NCBI GenBank assembly: GCA_022821725.1
Contig: JAJEDB010000091.1
Coordinates: forward strand, 1 to 64,000
Direction of reading: 5' to 3'
DNA from: Candidatus Poribacteria bacterium
GTDB taxonomy: Bacteria; Poribacteria; WGA-4E; WGA-3G
Length of the DNA stretch: 64,000 nucleotides
The number at the start of each line of letters is the position of its first letter. Positions within the stretch are counted from its first letter, which is position 1. Shown piece by piece: positions 1-7,766 of this stretch. A model generated the notes under the pieces. The model searched no databases and was not told the DNA's origin. It worked only from the letters and a program-made list of their open reading frames with translations. The position numbers and the translations under genes were made by a program.

Positions 1-372
1 ACAACCGAGATAGAGGTCCTCTTCCGTGGCTTTCGCTACCATCTCTCGTGCCTGTCCGATATCGTTAGAGAGCGGTTTCTCAACGAGCACGTGTTTTCCC
101 TTATCAAGCGCCTCCATTGTCGGTTCGTAGTGCCAACTCCCATTCTCATTGCCACCGGTACCGACATCGACGATGTCCAAGTCAGGTTCGCCATCAATCA
201 TATCGGCTAAGTTATAGTATGCCTTTACACCGAGACGTTCCGCTGCGGTGTCCGCACGCTCTTTCACAATATCACACACCGCAACGAGTTCCGCCAAGTC
301 GTCATTCGCGTGGCAATTCGCATGGTTATTACCAATCCCACTCATGCCGACAACGCCAACTTTTAATGTCAT
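1..372 (-). CDS. Gfo/Idh/MocA family oxidoreductase, N-terminal part (cut by window edge)
   Basis: Reading the minus strand from an ATG at 372 gives an open frame that runs off the left edge (124 codons visible). It begins TLKVGVVGMSGIGNNHA, a Rossmann NAD(P)-binding start with a GxxGxG-like turn, and ends in the EKPLS region that carries the conserved lysine of the Gfo/Idh/MocA family. These enzymes oxidise or reduce sugars, inositols and related compounds with NAD(P). The start is supported by a GGAAGGAA Shine-Dalgarno about ten bases upstream. It is divergent from another family member at 624. The C-terminal substrate domain lies outside the window, so the substrate cannot be guessed. Confidence 0.9.
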   Translation of the reverse strand, partial: MTLKVGVVGMSGIGNNHANCHANDDLAELVAVCDIVKERADTAAERLGVKAYYNLADMIDGEPDLDIVDVGTGGNENGSWHYEPTMEALDKGKHVLVEKPLSNDIGQAREMVAKATEEDLYLGC

Positions 373-478
373 TTTTTGTCAATTCCTTCCAATGATGAAG
401 TGTAATCTTGCGCATAGACGCTGTCTTGCAGCCCAAATTTGCTTTCGCAAGCAACGTCCTGCAGCAGCCTTTGCACTT

Positions 479-506
479 ATTATAAGACTGTTCGCGGTTT
501 TGTCAA
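479..506 (-). promoter_or_regulatory. Sigma70-type promoter for the leftward oxidoreductase
   Basis: On the minus strand TTGACA (501-506) and TATAAT (479-484) are separated by 16 bp. Both hexamers are perfect. Transcription would start near 472, giving a leader of about 100 bases that contains a small TTGCTT/AAGCAA hairpin (439-454). Confidence 0.7.
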
Positions 507-526
507 CAAATATCTTTGAAATGCAC

Positions 527-555
527 TTGACAGCAATTCCGTTACGTGCTATCTT
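527..555 (+). promoter_or_regulatory. Sigma70-type promoter for the rightward oxidoreductase
   Basis: TTGACA (527-532) and TATCTT (550-555) are spaced 17 bp, 69 bases before the ATG at 624. Together with the minus-strand promoter at 479-506 it forms a divergent promoter pair. Confidence 0.6.
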
Positions 556-623
556 CTCATAAGAGAATCAACGCACCTCAATCTCCGTAGGAACACGCTA
601 TCGCTCGAAGGAGGAAACGACAG

Positions 624-1718
624 ATGAGTATCAGTGTTGGGATGGTAGGCTTAGGGATGTTCGGACCCGCGTTTATCCAATCGTATCAGTCGCATCCAGA
701 TGTACACCGTCTCGCGCTCTGCGATTTACGCGAAGACCGGTTGACGAAGTATGCAAAGCAGTTTGGAATTTCTGAAACCTACGCAAGCCTTGACGACATC
801 TGCAAATCGGATTTAGATGCCCTTGTGATTATCACACAGCACTGGATGCACGCACCGCAGGCGATTCAAGCGATGGAATCAGGAAAGCACGTCTATACAG
901 CTGTCCCCGCCGCTGCATCGTTAGATGAATGCGAGGCACTCGTCAGAACCGTTGCGCGAACCGGAATGATATACATGAACGGAGAAACGAGTTATTTCCG
1001 TCCAGAAACCGCCTTCTGTCGTCAGAAAGCAGCGGAAGGTGCGTTCGGGGAGTTCGTTCATTGCCGTGCCGAGTATTTTCATGACATGGACCACGGACTC
1101 TACGATGTGGCGAAAAATCGGTGGGGGGCGCAGTGGGGACGCGACAAGATGGGCGGTATCCCGATGTATTATCCAACCCACTCAACCTGTTTTCCGATCT
1201 CCGTAATGAAGGCGCACGCAACATCGGTTTCCGCACAGGGATATATCTATCCAAACGACGATTGGTTTCGAACCGACACCATTCACAAAAATCCCTACTC
1301 CAACGAAGTCGGACTTTTCACGATGAGCAACGGAGCAACAATGCAAATCTGTGAGTTCCGACGGGTTGGACACCCCGGATCTGAACGCGTCAGTGGTATT
1401 TATGGGACAGAAGGCAGTTACGAACAAAGTCTCGCAGGATGCGTTTGGGCAGACAAACACGCCAGAGAAATCGTCGAGCCTTCAAGATCGCACGAAGAGC
1501 TTCCGGATGCCCTCGCCGCGGATCTCGGCGGACATGGGGGTTCACACGCCTATATCGTACACGAATTCGTAGATGCCGTCAATCGTCAACGATTGCCACG
1601 CGTCAACGTTTGGGAGGCGGTTCGGTATTGTGCACCCGGGTTTGTCGCACATGAATCTGCTTTGCGAGACGGAGAATTACTCCCAATTCCGGATTGGGGA
1701 GACGCGCCAGAAACTTAG
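624..1718 (+). CDS. Gfo/Idh/MocA family oxidoreductase
   Basis: 364 residues. The N-terminus (SVGMVGLGMFGPAF) is a Rossmann NAD(P)-binding motif. Residues around 85-100 (GKHVYTAVPAAA) sit where the family has its EKP motif, but the usual glutamate-lysine-proline is replaced by TAVP. This suggests an atypical active site or a non-catalytic or lyase-like member. The central and C-terminal parts fit the GFO_IDH_MocA C-terminal domain, including a PTHSTCFPI stretch. The start is well supported by AAGGAGG eight bases before ATG. The neighbour on the other strand is of the same family. Substrate unknown; a sugar or sugar-acid is the usual inference. Confidence 0.88.
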   Translation: MSISVGMVGLGMFGPAFIQSYQSHPDVHRLALCDLREDRLTKYAKQFGISETYASLDDICKSDLDALVIITQHWMHAPQAIQAMESGKHVYTAVPAAASLDECEALVRTVARTGMIYMNGETSYFRPETAFCRQKAAEGAFGEFVHCRAEYFHDMDHGLYDVAKNRWGAQWGRDKMGGIPMYYPTHSTCFPISVMKAHATSVSAQGYIYPNDDWFRTDTIHKNPYSNEVGLFTMSNGATMQICEFRRVGHPGSERVSGIYGTEGSYEQSLAGCVWADKHAREIVEPSRSHEELPDALAADLGGHGGSHAYIVHEFVDAVNRQRLPRVNVWEAVRYCAPGFVAHESALRDGELLPIPDWGDAPET

Positions 1719-1733
1719 AATAGAAGATTATCC

Positions 1734-1762
1734 TTGATTTTTATTGCATTTTACGGTATACT
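1734..1762 (+). promoter_or_regulatory. Sigma70-type promoter of the sulfite reductase cluster
   Basis: TTGATT (1734-1739) and TATACT (1757-1762) with a 17-bp spacer. It predicts a leader of about 120 bases before the ATG at 1889; I recognised no riboswitch in it. Confidence 0.6.
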
Positions 1763-1888
1763 ATACTCTTTAAAGGATTTCTAATGGCTGGATACCATGC
1801 AAATCGGCGCGTAACCTTCGGCTAAATAGAAAGCAATCGGACATTAATCAACGCACACTAAGAATCTGAGGTCAATAAGGAGTTTAGA

Positions 1889-4333
1889 ATGGCTACTGAA
1901 TACGCGGGAGCCTATGATACGTCGGCAATCCCGTCTGATGTTGCCCGCGAAATTGAAATTTATGAAATTCAGCTCGGTCGGGTTCAAGCCGGCCAAGTCG
2001 AAGAAACGCTCTTTACCGAATTTAGACTTCGGCATGGGGTTTACGGGCAGCGCGATGATAGATCGCAGATGATCCGTGTTAAAATTCCGTTCGGCGGACT
2101 CACAGCCGTACAACTTGAAATGTTAGCAGATGTCGCCGAAGAATTCTCGGACAACATCATTCACATTACGACACGTCAAGATGTCCAATACCACTATGTA
2201 GACATCAACAACACCCCTGAGTTGATGCGCCGTCTCGCGAGCGTAGACATCACAACAAAGGAGGCGTGTGGTAATGTCGTGCGAAACGTCACAGCATGCC
2301 CCCTCAGCGGGGTCTGCCAAGATGAGACGTTTGACATAACACCCTATTCTAAGGCGTTGTCTGCATTCCTTCTGGGACACCCGGATGCCCAAGATTTTGG
2401 TCGCAAGTTCAAAATCGCGTTTTCTGGATGTGAAGAACATGCCTGTGGTTTGGCAAACATGCACGACATCGGGGCAGTTGCCGCCGTTAAAGAGGTCGAT
2501 GGTGAGGTCAAACGCGGCTTTAAACTTTATGTTGGCGGTGGACTCGGTGCAGTACCGCATCAAGCGAAAGTGTTTGATGATTTCGTCTCCGCAGAAGAAC
2601 TGCTCCCGATTTCACAGTCGATTTGCAGAGTCTTCACCCGTTTAGGGGAACGCCGGAATCGGAATAAGGCACGCTTAAAGTTTGTGATCGCCAAGTACGG
2701 CATTGAGGAATTCCGTAGACAAGTACTTGAAGATCGGGCTACGCTACGTCACGATCCGGAATGGACAGCGTATCTGGACAATCTCGACGCTTACAACGAA
2801 AGTCCTCTCAAGGCACCGACGCAGCTCAATGGTGCTTCAAGACCTGAAGGGTTTGAACAGTGGTATCAATCCAACGTGCGGTTACAGAGTCAACCCGGCT
2901 ATGCTTTTGTGACGATTACGTTGCCTTTGGGTGATATTACTGCAGATCAGACGCGTGCTTTGGCAGATATTTCTCGGAAATATGTGAAAGACACCATCCG
3001 TGCTACAGTCGAACAGAACATCGTTCTCCGCTGGGTGACAATGACGGATCTCCCCGCGCTCTATCGCGAACTGACGGCGATCGGTCTCGGGGACCCAGGT
3101 GCAGAATCCATGGTTGATATTACCGCTTGCCCGGGTACTGACTCGTGCAAACTCGGTGTTTCTTCCTCACGGGGTCTGGCAGCGCACTTGCGAAACTATT
3201 TCATTGAAGCCGGTGTGCAGAATGAGATCAAAGACTTTCGGATTAAGATTAGCGGATGTCCCAACTCTTGTGGACAGCATCATATCGCGAATATTGGTTT
3301 CTTCGGTTCCTCGCGCCGGATGGGCGCGCATATTGCGCCTTACTATCAGGTGCTGCTCGGTGGACACATGGTGGAAAACGCCAGTTCTTATGGACTTGCC
3401 ACTGGAAAAATCCACGGCAAATATATTCCGACGTTCATTGAGGAGTTGACCGGTAAGTATACGGCGGAACGGAATGAGGAAGAATCCTTCACCGATTACG
3501 TCGCACGACTCGGTAAGGCGGAGATCAAGCAAATCTTATCCAAGTACGATAAGATCCCGTCTTATGAGGAGGCACCAGAGTTCTATGTAGACACCGGCGA
3601 CACGAAAGATTACCAACTCAAAACGGGTGTTGGTGAATGTGCAGGAGAGGTCGTCGCACTCGTCTCCATGAAGCTGGAAGAGGCAGATCGGCTTATCTAT
3701 GAATCCGGTTTGGACTTGGAAAAGGGTGTATATCAAGATTCCGCGGAATTGGCTTTTAACGCGATGATCAGAGCCGCAGACGGACTCTTGACGACGGTCG
3801 GCTTGCAATATATTGACGACGCGACCACCGTCAACGAATTCCGCACCCACTTCTTTGAACCCGGTAACTTCTTCCCCGGTTACGGCGCGCATATCTTCAA
3901 AGCAACAGAGGAAGATGCTTCTACGTTTGACCACGAATTGTCACACCGCCGCGTTGAAGAAGCGACACTCTTCGTTGAAGAATCGCATAACGTCTATAAC
4001 CGTATGCGCATCAAGCAGGAAGAAGAAGAAGAGAGTCGTCGTAAACGACGTCGTAAACGACCTGCCCGGAAACCGAGGGTTGTCAAGGAAACGAAGCCGG
4101 TTGAGGAAATCGTGGATAGCCTTGATCTGAAGGGTGTTGCCTGCCCGTTCAACTATGTCCAAGCGAAGATTCGGTTGGAAACGATGGACCTCGGTCAGCT
4201 TCTTGAAGTCACCATCGACGATGGCGAACCGATTGAGAACGTCCCGAAGAGCCTCACCAACGATGGGCATGAGATTGTTGACACCAAGAAGGTTGGACAG
4301 CACTACCGTCTCACCGTTCGGAAAGGTGAGTAA
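1889..4333 (+). CDS. Sulfite/nitrite reductase with C-terminal TusA (sulfur-carrier) domain
   Basis: 814 residues, longer than a usual sulfite or nitrite reductase (about 550). Residues 1-550 are the two-fold repeated ferredoxin-like and siroheme/4Fe-4S halves. The catalytic half shows C414-x5-C420 (TACPGTDSC) and C457-x3-C461 (GCPNSCG), the ligands of the siroheme-linked cluster. The first half also keeps cysteines C137, C143, C181 and C186. Residues about 580-705 form a helical domain, possibly HEPN-like. A Lys/Arg/Glu-rich linker (708-732) leads to a TusA/SirA-like domain (742-814) with C752 in GVACPFN. The second Pro of the usual CPxP is missing. The inferred role is reduction of sulfite to sulfide with hand-over of sulfur as a persulfide. 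SD AAGGAG precedes the ATG. Functionally linked to the genes at 5018 and 5598. Confidence 0.88.
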   Translation: MATEYAGAYDTSAIPSDVAREIEIYEIQLGRVQAGQVEETLFTEFRLRHGVYGQRDDRSQMIRVKIPFGGLTAVQLEMLADVAEEFSDNIIHITTRQDVQYHYVDINNTPELMRRLASVDITTKEACGNVVRNVTACPLSGVCQDETFDITPYSKALSAFLLGHPDAQDFGRKFKIAFSGCEEHACGLANMHDIGAVAAVKEVDGEVKRGFKLYVGGGLGAVPHQAKVFDDFVSAEELLPISQSICRVFTRLGERRNRNKARLKFVIAKYGIEEFRRQVLEDRATLRHDPEWTAYLDNLDAYNESPLKAPTQLNGASRPEGFEQWYQSNVRLQSQPGYAFVTITLPLGDITADQTRALADISRKYVKDTIRATVEQNIVLRWVTMTDLPALYRELTAIGLGDPGAESMVDITACPGTDSCKLGVSSSRGLAAHLRNYFIEAGVQNEIKDFRIKISGCPNSCGQHHIANIGFFGSSRRMGAHIAPYYQVLLGGHMVENASSYGLATGKIHGKYIPTFIEELTGKYTAERNEEESFTDYVARLGKAEIKQILSKYDKIPSYEEAPEFYVDTGDTKDYQLKTGVGECAGEVVALVSMKLEEADRLIYESGLDLEKGVYQDSAELAFNAMIRAADGLLTTVGLQYIDDATTVNEFRTHFFEPGNFFPGYGAHIFKATEEDASTFDHELSHRRVEEATLFVEESHNVYNRMRIKQEEEEESRRKRRRKRPARKPRVVKETKPVEEIVDSLDLKGVACPFNYVQAKIRLETMDLGQLLEVTIDDGEPIENVPKSLTNDGHEIVDTKKVGQHYRLTVRKGE

Positions 4334-4379
4334 AGTCTAAGGTTGTGGTTCCTCAGAACCGAATTTCACACAGGCGATT

Positions 4380-4430
4380 GCCGCCCGCGCCCAAAACGGG
4401 TGTGGGTAGGCAAACGCCCTAATTTTTTTC
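4380..4430 (+). terminator. Terminator-like hairpin after the reductase gene
   Basis: A GC-rich hairpin between 4380 and 4411 pairs CCCGCGCCC with GGGTGTGGG (two G-U pairs) around an AAAAC loop, with a GCC/GGC lower stem. A run of seven T follows at 4423-4429. The T run is about 12 bases from the stem, so termination efficiency is uncertain. Confidence 0.35.
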
Positions 4431-4465
4431 AAAGTTCACGCTCGATAGAACCAAGGGTTTATTCT

Positions 4466-4861
4466 ATGAGAAAAATGAGAACATTGGACGAGTACCTCAT
4501 AGAAGTGCTTGCTAACCGAGATAGAGCGATTGGTCATCTCGAAGCAATTCTTGAGAACTATCAAATCTTCCAAAATCCTGCGGTCGTTAGAGACTCACTC
4601 CGGATCGTTGTTGCTGCACAAGGTGGGGTTTCGGAACTGGCAAAACAGGCAGATATGGACCCTGAAACATTTTCAAAAGTGCTATCTAACGATGATACAC
4701 CCTTGATTGATGCCCTCGGCATTGTGCTTGGTGTGTTGGGTTATCAACTTTCAATCAAACCGCTGGAATGTGAAAACCGGAATATTGAAGCAGATACGGA
4801 TGATTTAGAGGTACAAAACACAACAGCACATGTCGCCGAAAGCCCTACCTCATTACAATAA
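4466..4861 (+). CDS. HigA-like / COG3636 addiction-module antidote protein (orphan)
   Basis: 131 residues from the ATG at 4466 (an upstream ATG at 4343 is in frame, but its extra residues look unlike protein). The core LDEYLIEVLANRDRA, a helix-turn-helix region GGVSELAKQADMDPETFSK and the following LGVLGYQLSIKPL match the COG3636 family, usually the antitoxin of a RelE/HigB-type pair. No toxin-like reading frame lies on either side, so it is either an orphan regulator or a relic. The last 30 residues are polar and poorly conserved-looking. It sits between the sulfite reductase and the next sulfur gene, which has its own promoter, so it may simply have been inserted there. Confidence 0.75.
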   Translation: MRKMRTLDEYLIEVLANRDRAIGHLEAILENYQIFQNPAVVRDSLRIVVAAQGGVSELAKQADMDPETFSKVLSNDDTPLIDALGIVLGVLGYQLSIKPLECENRNIEADTDDLEVQNTTAHVAESPTSLQ

Positions 4862-4862
4862 A

Positions 4863-4891
4863 TTGACTTTCCGAACAAATTACAGTATAAT
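4863..4891 (+). promoter_or_regulatory. Sigma70-type promoter for the 5018 gene
   Basis: TTGACT (4863-4868), 17-bp spacer, perfect TATAAT (4886-4891). The -35 box begins right after the stop codon of the HigA-like gene. Confidence 0.75.
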
Positions 4892-4896
4892 AAAGA

Positions 4897-5017
4897 CAGC
4901 GGATTGGAATGAATCCAGCAGGAATAGTGTGCTGGTAATTAAAATATCGCAGGTGAACCCTGCTCTTACACGAAAAGCCCATCTGGGCGTTATGTTTATA
5001 GGAAATTTTTTACCAGA
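4897..5017 (+). other. Structured 5' leader with three hairpins
   Basis: The leader between the promoter and the ATG at 5018 has three consecutive short perfect hairpins: GGATT/AATCC (4901-4916), GCAGG/CCTGC (4949-4963) and GCCCA/TGGGC (4977-4988). The start codon lacks a good SD (AGGAAA lies about 12 bases upstream). No known riboswitch class was recognised. Confidence 0.4.
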
Positions 5018-5596
5018 ATGGATCTACAACAGATTAACATTAAGGTTTTTACAACCGAAGATAGCAAAATCAACCATACCAACTTCATCAAGGTCTTCAA
5101 CCGTTGGATGGAGGAGGCGGATTCAGAAGATTATTTGAACTACGCCGACTATTCGCACGTTGATGCAGGACCGGGTGTACTGTTGATTTTGAAACAAGCC
5201 AATTATAGCATCGACAGTGCTTACCATGAGGATGGGTTCCTCTATAATCGGAAACATGCAGTCGAAGGCGACAATGCTGACAAGATTCGCCAAGCACTCG
5301 CAGAAGTGCTCTCCAAATGTGAACAACTTGAAGCAGCAGCGGAGTTGGAAAACGCAGTGCATTTCAACGGCGCAAATCTCCTGTTCATGATAAACAATCG
5401 GCATATCGCGCCGAATACATCGGAAACAGCAGCGTCCGTTGCGGCAGACCTAACGCCTGTCCTACAACAGATGTACGGCGGTGACGATTTCACGGTGGAA
5501 CGTACCTCCGAAGACGCACGCGAACGGTTCGCTGTGCGAGTCTCGGCGAATTCGGATAAGCCGATTTCAGAACTCCTCTCTAATCTGGGAGCCTAA
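5018..5596 (+). CDS. Conserved hypothetical protein of the sulfite reductase/ThiF cluster
   Basis: 192 residues, no signal peptide or membrane segment. It begins DLQQINIKVFTTEDSKINH and contains a repeated-looking alpha/beta pattern (YNRKHAVEGDNADKIRQALA; NGANLLFMINNRHIAPN). I recognise no domain. A tight context gives the best clue: it ends one base before the ThiF/MoeB gene and follows the sulfite reductase-TusA fusion, so a part in sulfur transfer or in handling a protein sulfur carrier is inferred. It has its own strong promoter at 4863-4891, so it need not be expressed together with the reductase. Start taken at the only ATG of the leader end; SD is weak. Confidence 0.75.
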   Translation: MDLQQINIKVFTTEDSKINHTNFIKVFNRWMEEADSEDYLNYADYSHVDAGPGVLLILKQANYSIDSAYHEDGFLYNRKHAVEGDNADKIRQALAEVLSKCEQLEAAAELENAVHFNGANLLFMINNRHIAPNTSETAASVAADLTPVLQQMYGGDDFTVERTSEDARERFAVRVSANSDKPISELLSNLGA

Positions 5597-5597
5597 G

Positions 5598-6404
5598 ATG
5601 TTTAACTTCAGCAACGAACAGATTGAACGCTACAGCCGACATATTATTCTCAACGAAGTCGGTGGGATGGGGCAGACGCGGTTGCTTGAATCGAAAGTGC
5701 TACTCATCGGGGCAGGCGGACTCGGTTCCCCTATTGGAATGTACCTTGCAGCGGCAGGGGTCGGCACGCTCGGCATCGTTGACGACGATGCCGTTGATCT
5801 CAGTAATTTGCAACGTCAAATATTGCACGGCGTCAACGACATCGGCGTTTTGAAGACGAAATCCGCAGAAGCCACTATCGCAGAGATGAACCCAGATGTC
5901 AAGGTGATTCCCTACAACGAGCGTATCACTTCAGAAAACGCTTTTGAGATATTAGAGCAGTATGACCTCATCGTTGATGGGTGCGACAACTTCCCGACCC
6001 GCTATCTCATCAACGACGCATGTGTTATGCTTGGCAAGCCGATTGTGCACGGCAGCATTTCCCAGTTTGAAGGACAGGTCACCGTCCTTTACCCGGGCAA
6101 AGGACCGTGTTATCGGTGTATCTTTCCCGAACCGCCGCCGCCAGGGATGGCACCGAGTTGCCAAGAAGCCGGGGTCTTTGGTGTGTTACCCGGCATTATC
6201 GGCACAATCCAAGCCGTTGAAGCCCTTAAAGTCCTGCTGGACATCGGTGAATCGCTTATCGGGAGCCTTCTGCTTTTCGACGCGTTATCCATGGATTTCA
6301 ACAAACTAAAACTCCGTCAAAATTGCGATTGCCCGGTGTGTGGTGAAAATCCCACCATCCATGAATTGATTGATTACGAGGAATTCTGTGAGGTGCGTTG
6401 GTAG
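5598..6404 (+). CDS. ThiF/MoeB/HesA-type adenylyltransferase (E1-like)
   Basis: 268 residues from ATG 5598, one base after the previous stop. It begins FNFSNEQIERYSRHIIL, the standard MoeB/ThiF start. GAGGLGSP is the ATP-binding loop, LQRQILH the R-finger region, and DGCDNFPTRYLIND the signature. Zinc ligands are seen in CYRC and CDCPVC. A cysteine at APSCQEAG is the candidate sulfur/thioester residue. Such enzymes adenylate the C-terminal Gly-Gly of small sulfur carriers (MoaD, ThiS, CysO). No carrier gene or rhodanese domain is present here; the TusA domain of the upstream reductase may deliver sulfur. Its end overlaps the convergent aminotransferase by 31 bases. Whether it serves molybdopterin, thiamine or cysteine synthesis is not decided by sequence. 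Confidence 0.92.
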   Translation: MFNFSNEQIERYSRHIILNEVGGMGQTRLLESKVLLIGAGGLGSPIGMYLAAAGVGTLGIVDDDAVDLSNLQRQILHGVNDIGVLKTKSAEATIAEMNPDVKVIPYNERITSENAFEILEQYDLIVDGCDNFPTRYLINDACVMLGKPIVHGSISQFEGQVTVLYPGKGPCYRCIFPEPPPPGMAPSCQEAGVFGVLPGIIGTIQAVEALKVLLDIGESLIGSLLLFDALSMDFNKLKLRQNCDCPVCGENPTIHELIDYEEFCEVRW

Positions 6405-7744
6405 TCCAACGAATTTTCATGGCTATAGGCTATCGCGGATTTCATGTGTTTCAACGCCGCGTGAATCTGCGGGAGTTCCTCAAATCCGTAGGATATACGG
6501 AACTGTCGCTTCCCAACCTCGACCATGTCGCCATCTGGATGGACGCAATGTTCACCCGGAATATAAATTACCTTCGGATGCTGAGAACCCGGCGGTCCAT
6601 CGACCTCTTTCCGCCCAGTTGTTCGCGTCAAAAACTTGAAAAAATCAGAGGTCATATCTGTTGTGACACTCGCCAGCGTTAAGTAGTAGTAGAAGCCAGC
6701 ACTCCCACCCCGGCACTCCTGAACGTTATCACCCAGTAATTCTGCTATCCATGCTTTGACCTGTTTTGCCTTCTGATGATATCCGTTATTAACTTTTTGA
6801 ATCTGTGCTTCAATACCGTGGTCGAGCAGGTAGCTGGCGATTTCTTGATTGATGAGCGGAGTGCTGAACCCAATGTCACTTGTGCGTTGGATAACGCTGT
6901 CGAGCAACCGACCTTTCGGACCGATGAGGTAACCGATACGTAACCCAGGGGCAAGGATTTTTGACAATGTGCCAATTTCATAGACAATGCCGAGTGTATC
7001 GTAGCAGAGCGCAGACACCAAGGGTTCAATGGCACTATCATGCACGAGGTCGCTATAGGCGTTGTCGAAAAAAATAGGGATTTTTCGTCCAACTTCGTAT
7101 GAAAGTCGAGTAACAATATCAACGAGTTCTCGTTTACGGTTGTTAGATAAAATTGTGCAGGTCGGATTGTTAACCGTTACAACATAGAAAAAGCGGATAG
7201 CCTCTTTTTTATCGCCGAGTCCTGTTAGTTTGGTCCGCAAACGTTCAGCATCAAGTCCTTCGTCATCTTCAGGTATCGCGAGAACGCGAAAACCTTTCCT
7301 CCCCAAATCATTGCAGTAGATATAATACATCGGGTCCGCGGTCAGCACAATACCGGCAGGAAGTAGGTGGGTGATGCTCTCTAACAAACTCGTCGCCCCG
7401 TTCGCACCGATAACAATGTCCCGACTGTTTAAGGTCTGTTCAGTGATGCCACCGATCCGATTCTCGATGTGAAACCTTCTGAGTGACGCAATCAGGTTCG
7501 GTGAACCTTGTGCCCCACCGTAATTGAGGGATGCGCGGTATTTTTTAGGGTGCGCGAGGACCGCTTCGCAGGCGTGTTGAATCTGCTGATGCGGAATCGT
7601 CCGTTCATTGACGTATCCGACACCGAGATTGATGTCGCGTCCGTCTCGAAAACCGACAGCAAAATCGGTCATCAGTTGATTAACAGGAGAGGGTATACTT
7701 GAGGCTTTTCCGTAATCAGAAAGTAGAACGTCTTGGATCTTCAT
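6374..7744 (-). CDS. PLP-dependent aminotransferase, class I/II
   Basis: 456 residues on the minus strand. The fold-type I pattern is clear: NYGGAQGSPNL near residue 75, NNPTCTILSN (the NP motif that holds PLP), FFDNAYSDLV (Asp and Tyr contacting the cofactor) and the Schiff-base lysine in GTLSKILAPGLRIGYL. The C-terminus carries FRISYGFEELPQI with the substrate carboxylate arginine. It probably uses pyridoxal phosphate to transaminate an amino acid; the substrate is unknown. The 3' end overlaps the convergent ThiF gene by 31 bases. It may be transcribed with the epimerase gene upstream (22-base gap). Confidence 0.9.
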   Translation of the reverse strand: MKIQDVLLSDYGKASSIPSPVNQLMTDFAVGFRDGRDINLGVGYVNERTIPHQQIQHACEAVLAHPKKYRASLNYGGAQGSPNLIASLRRFHIENRIGGITEQTLNSRDIVIGANGATSLLESITHLLPAGIVLTADPMYYIYCNDLGRKGFRVLAIPEDDEGLDAERLRTKLTGLGDKKEAIRFFYVVTVNNPTCTILSNNRKRELVDIVTRLSYEVGRKIPIFFDNAYSDLVHDSAIEPLVSALCYDTLGIVYEIGTLSKILAPGLRIGYLIGPKGRLLDSVIQRTSDIGFSTPLINQEIASYLLDHGIEAQIQKVNNGYHQKAKQVKAWIAELLGDNVQECRGGSAGFYYYLTLASVTTDMTSDFFKFLTRTTGRKEVDGPPGSQHPKVIYIPGEHCVHPDGDMVEVGKRQFRISYGFEELPQIHAALKHMKSAIAYSHENSLDYQRTSQNSS

Positions 7745-7766
7745 ATTTCGTTGGAATTCTGCGCGT

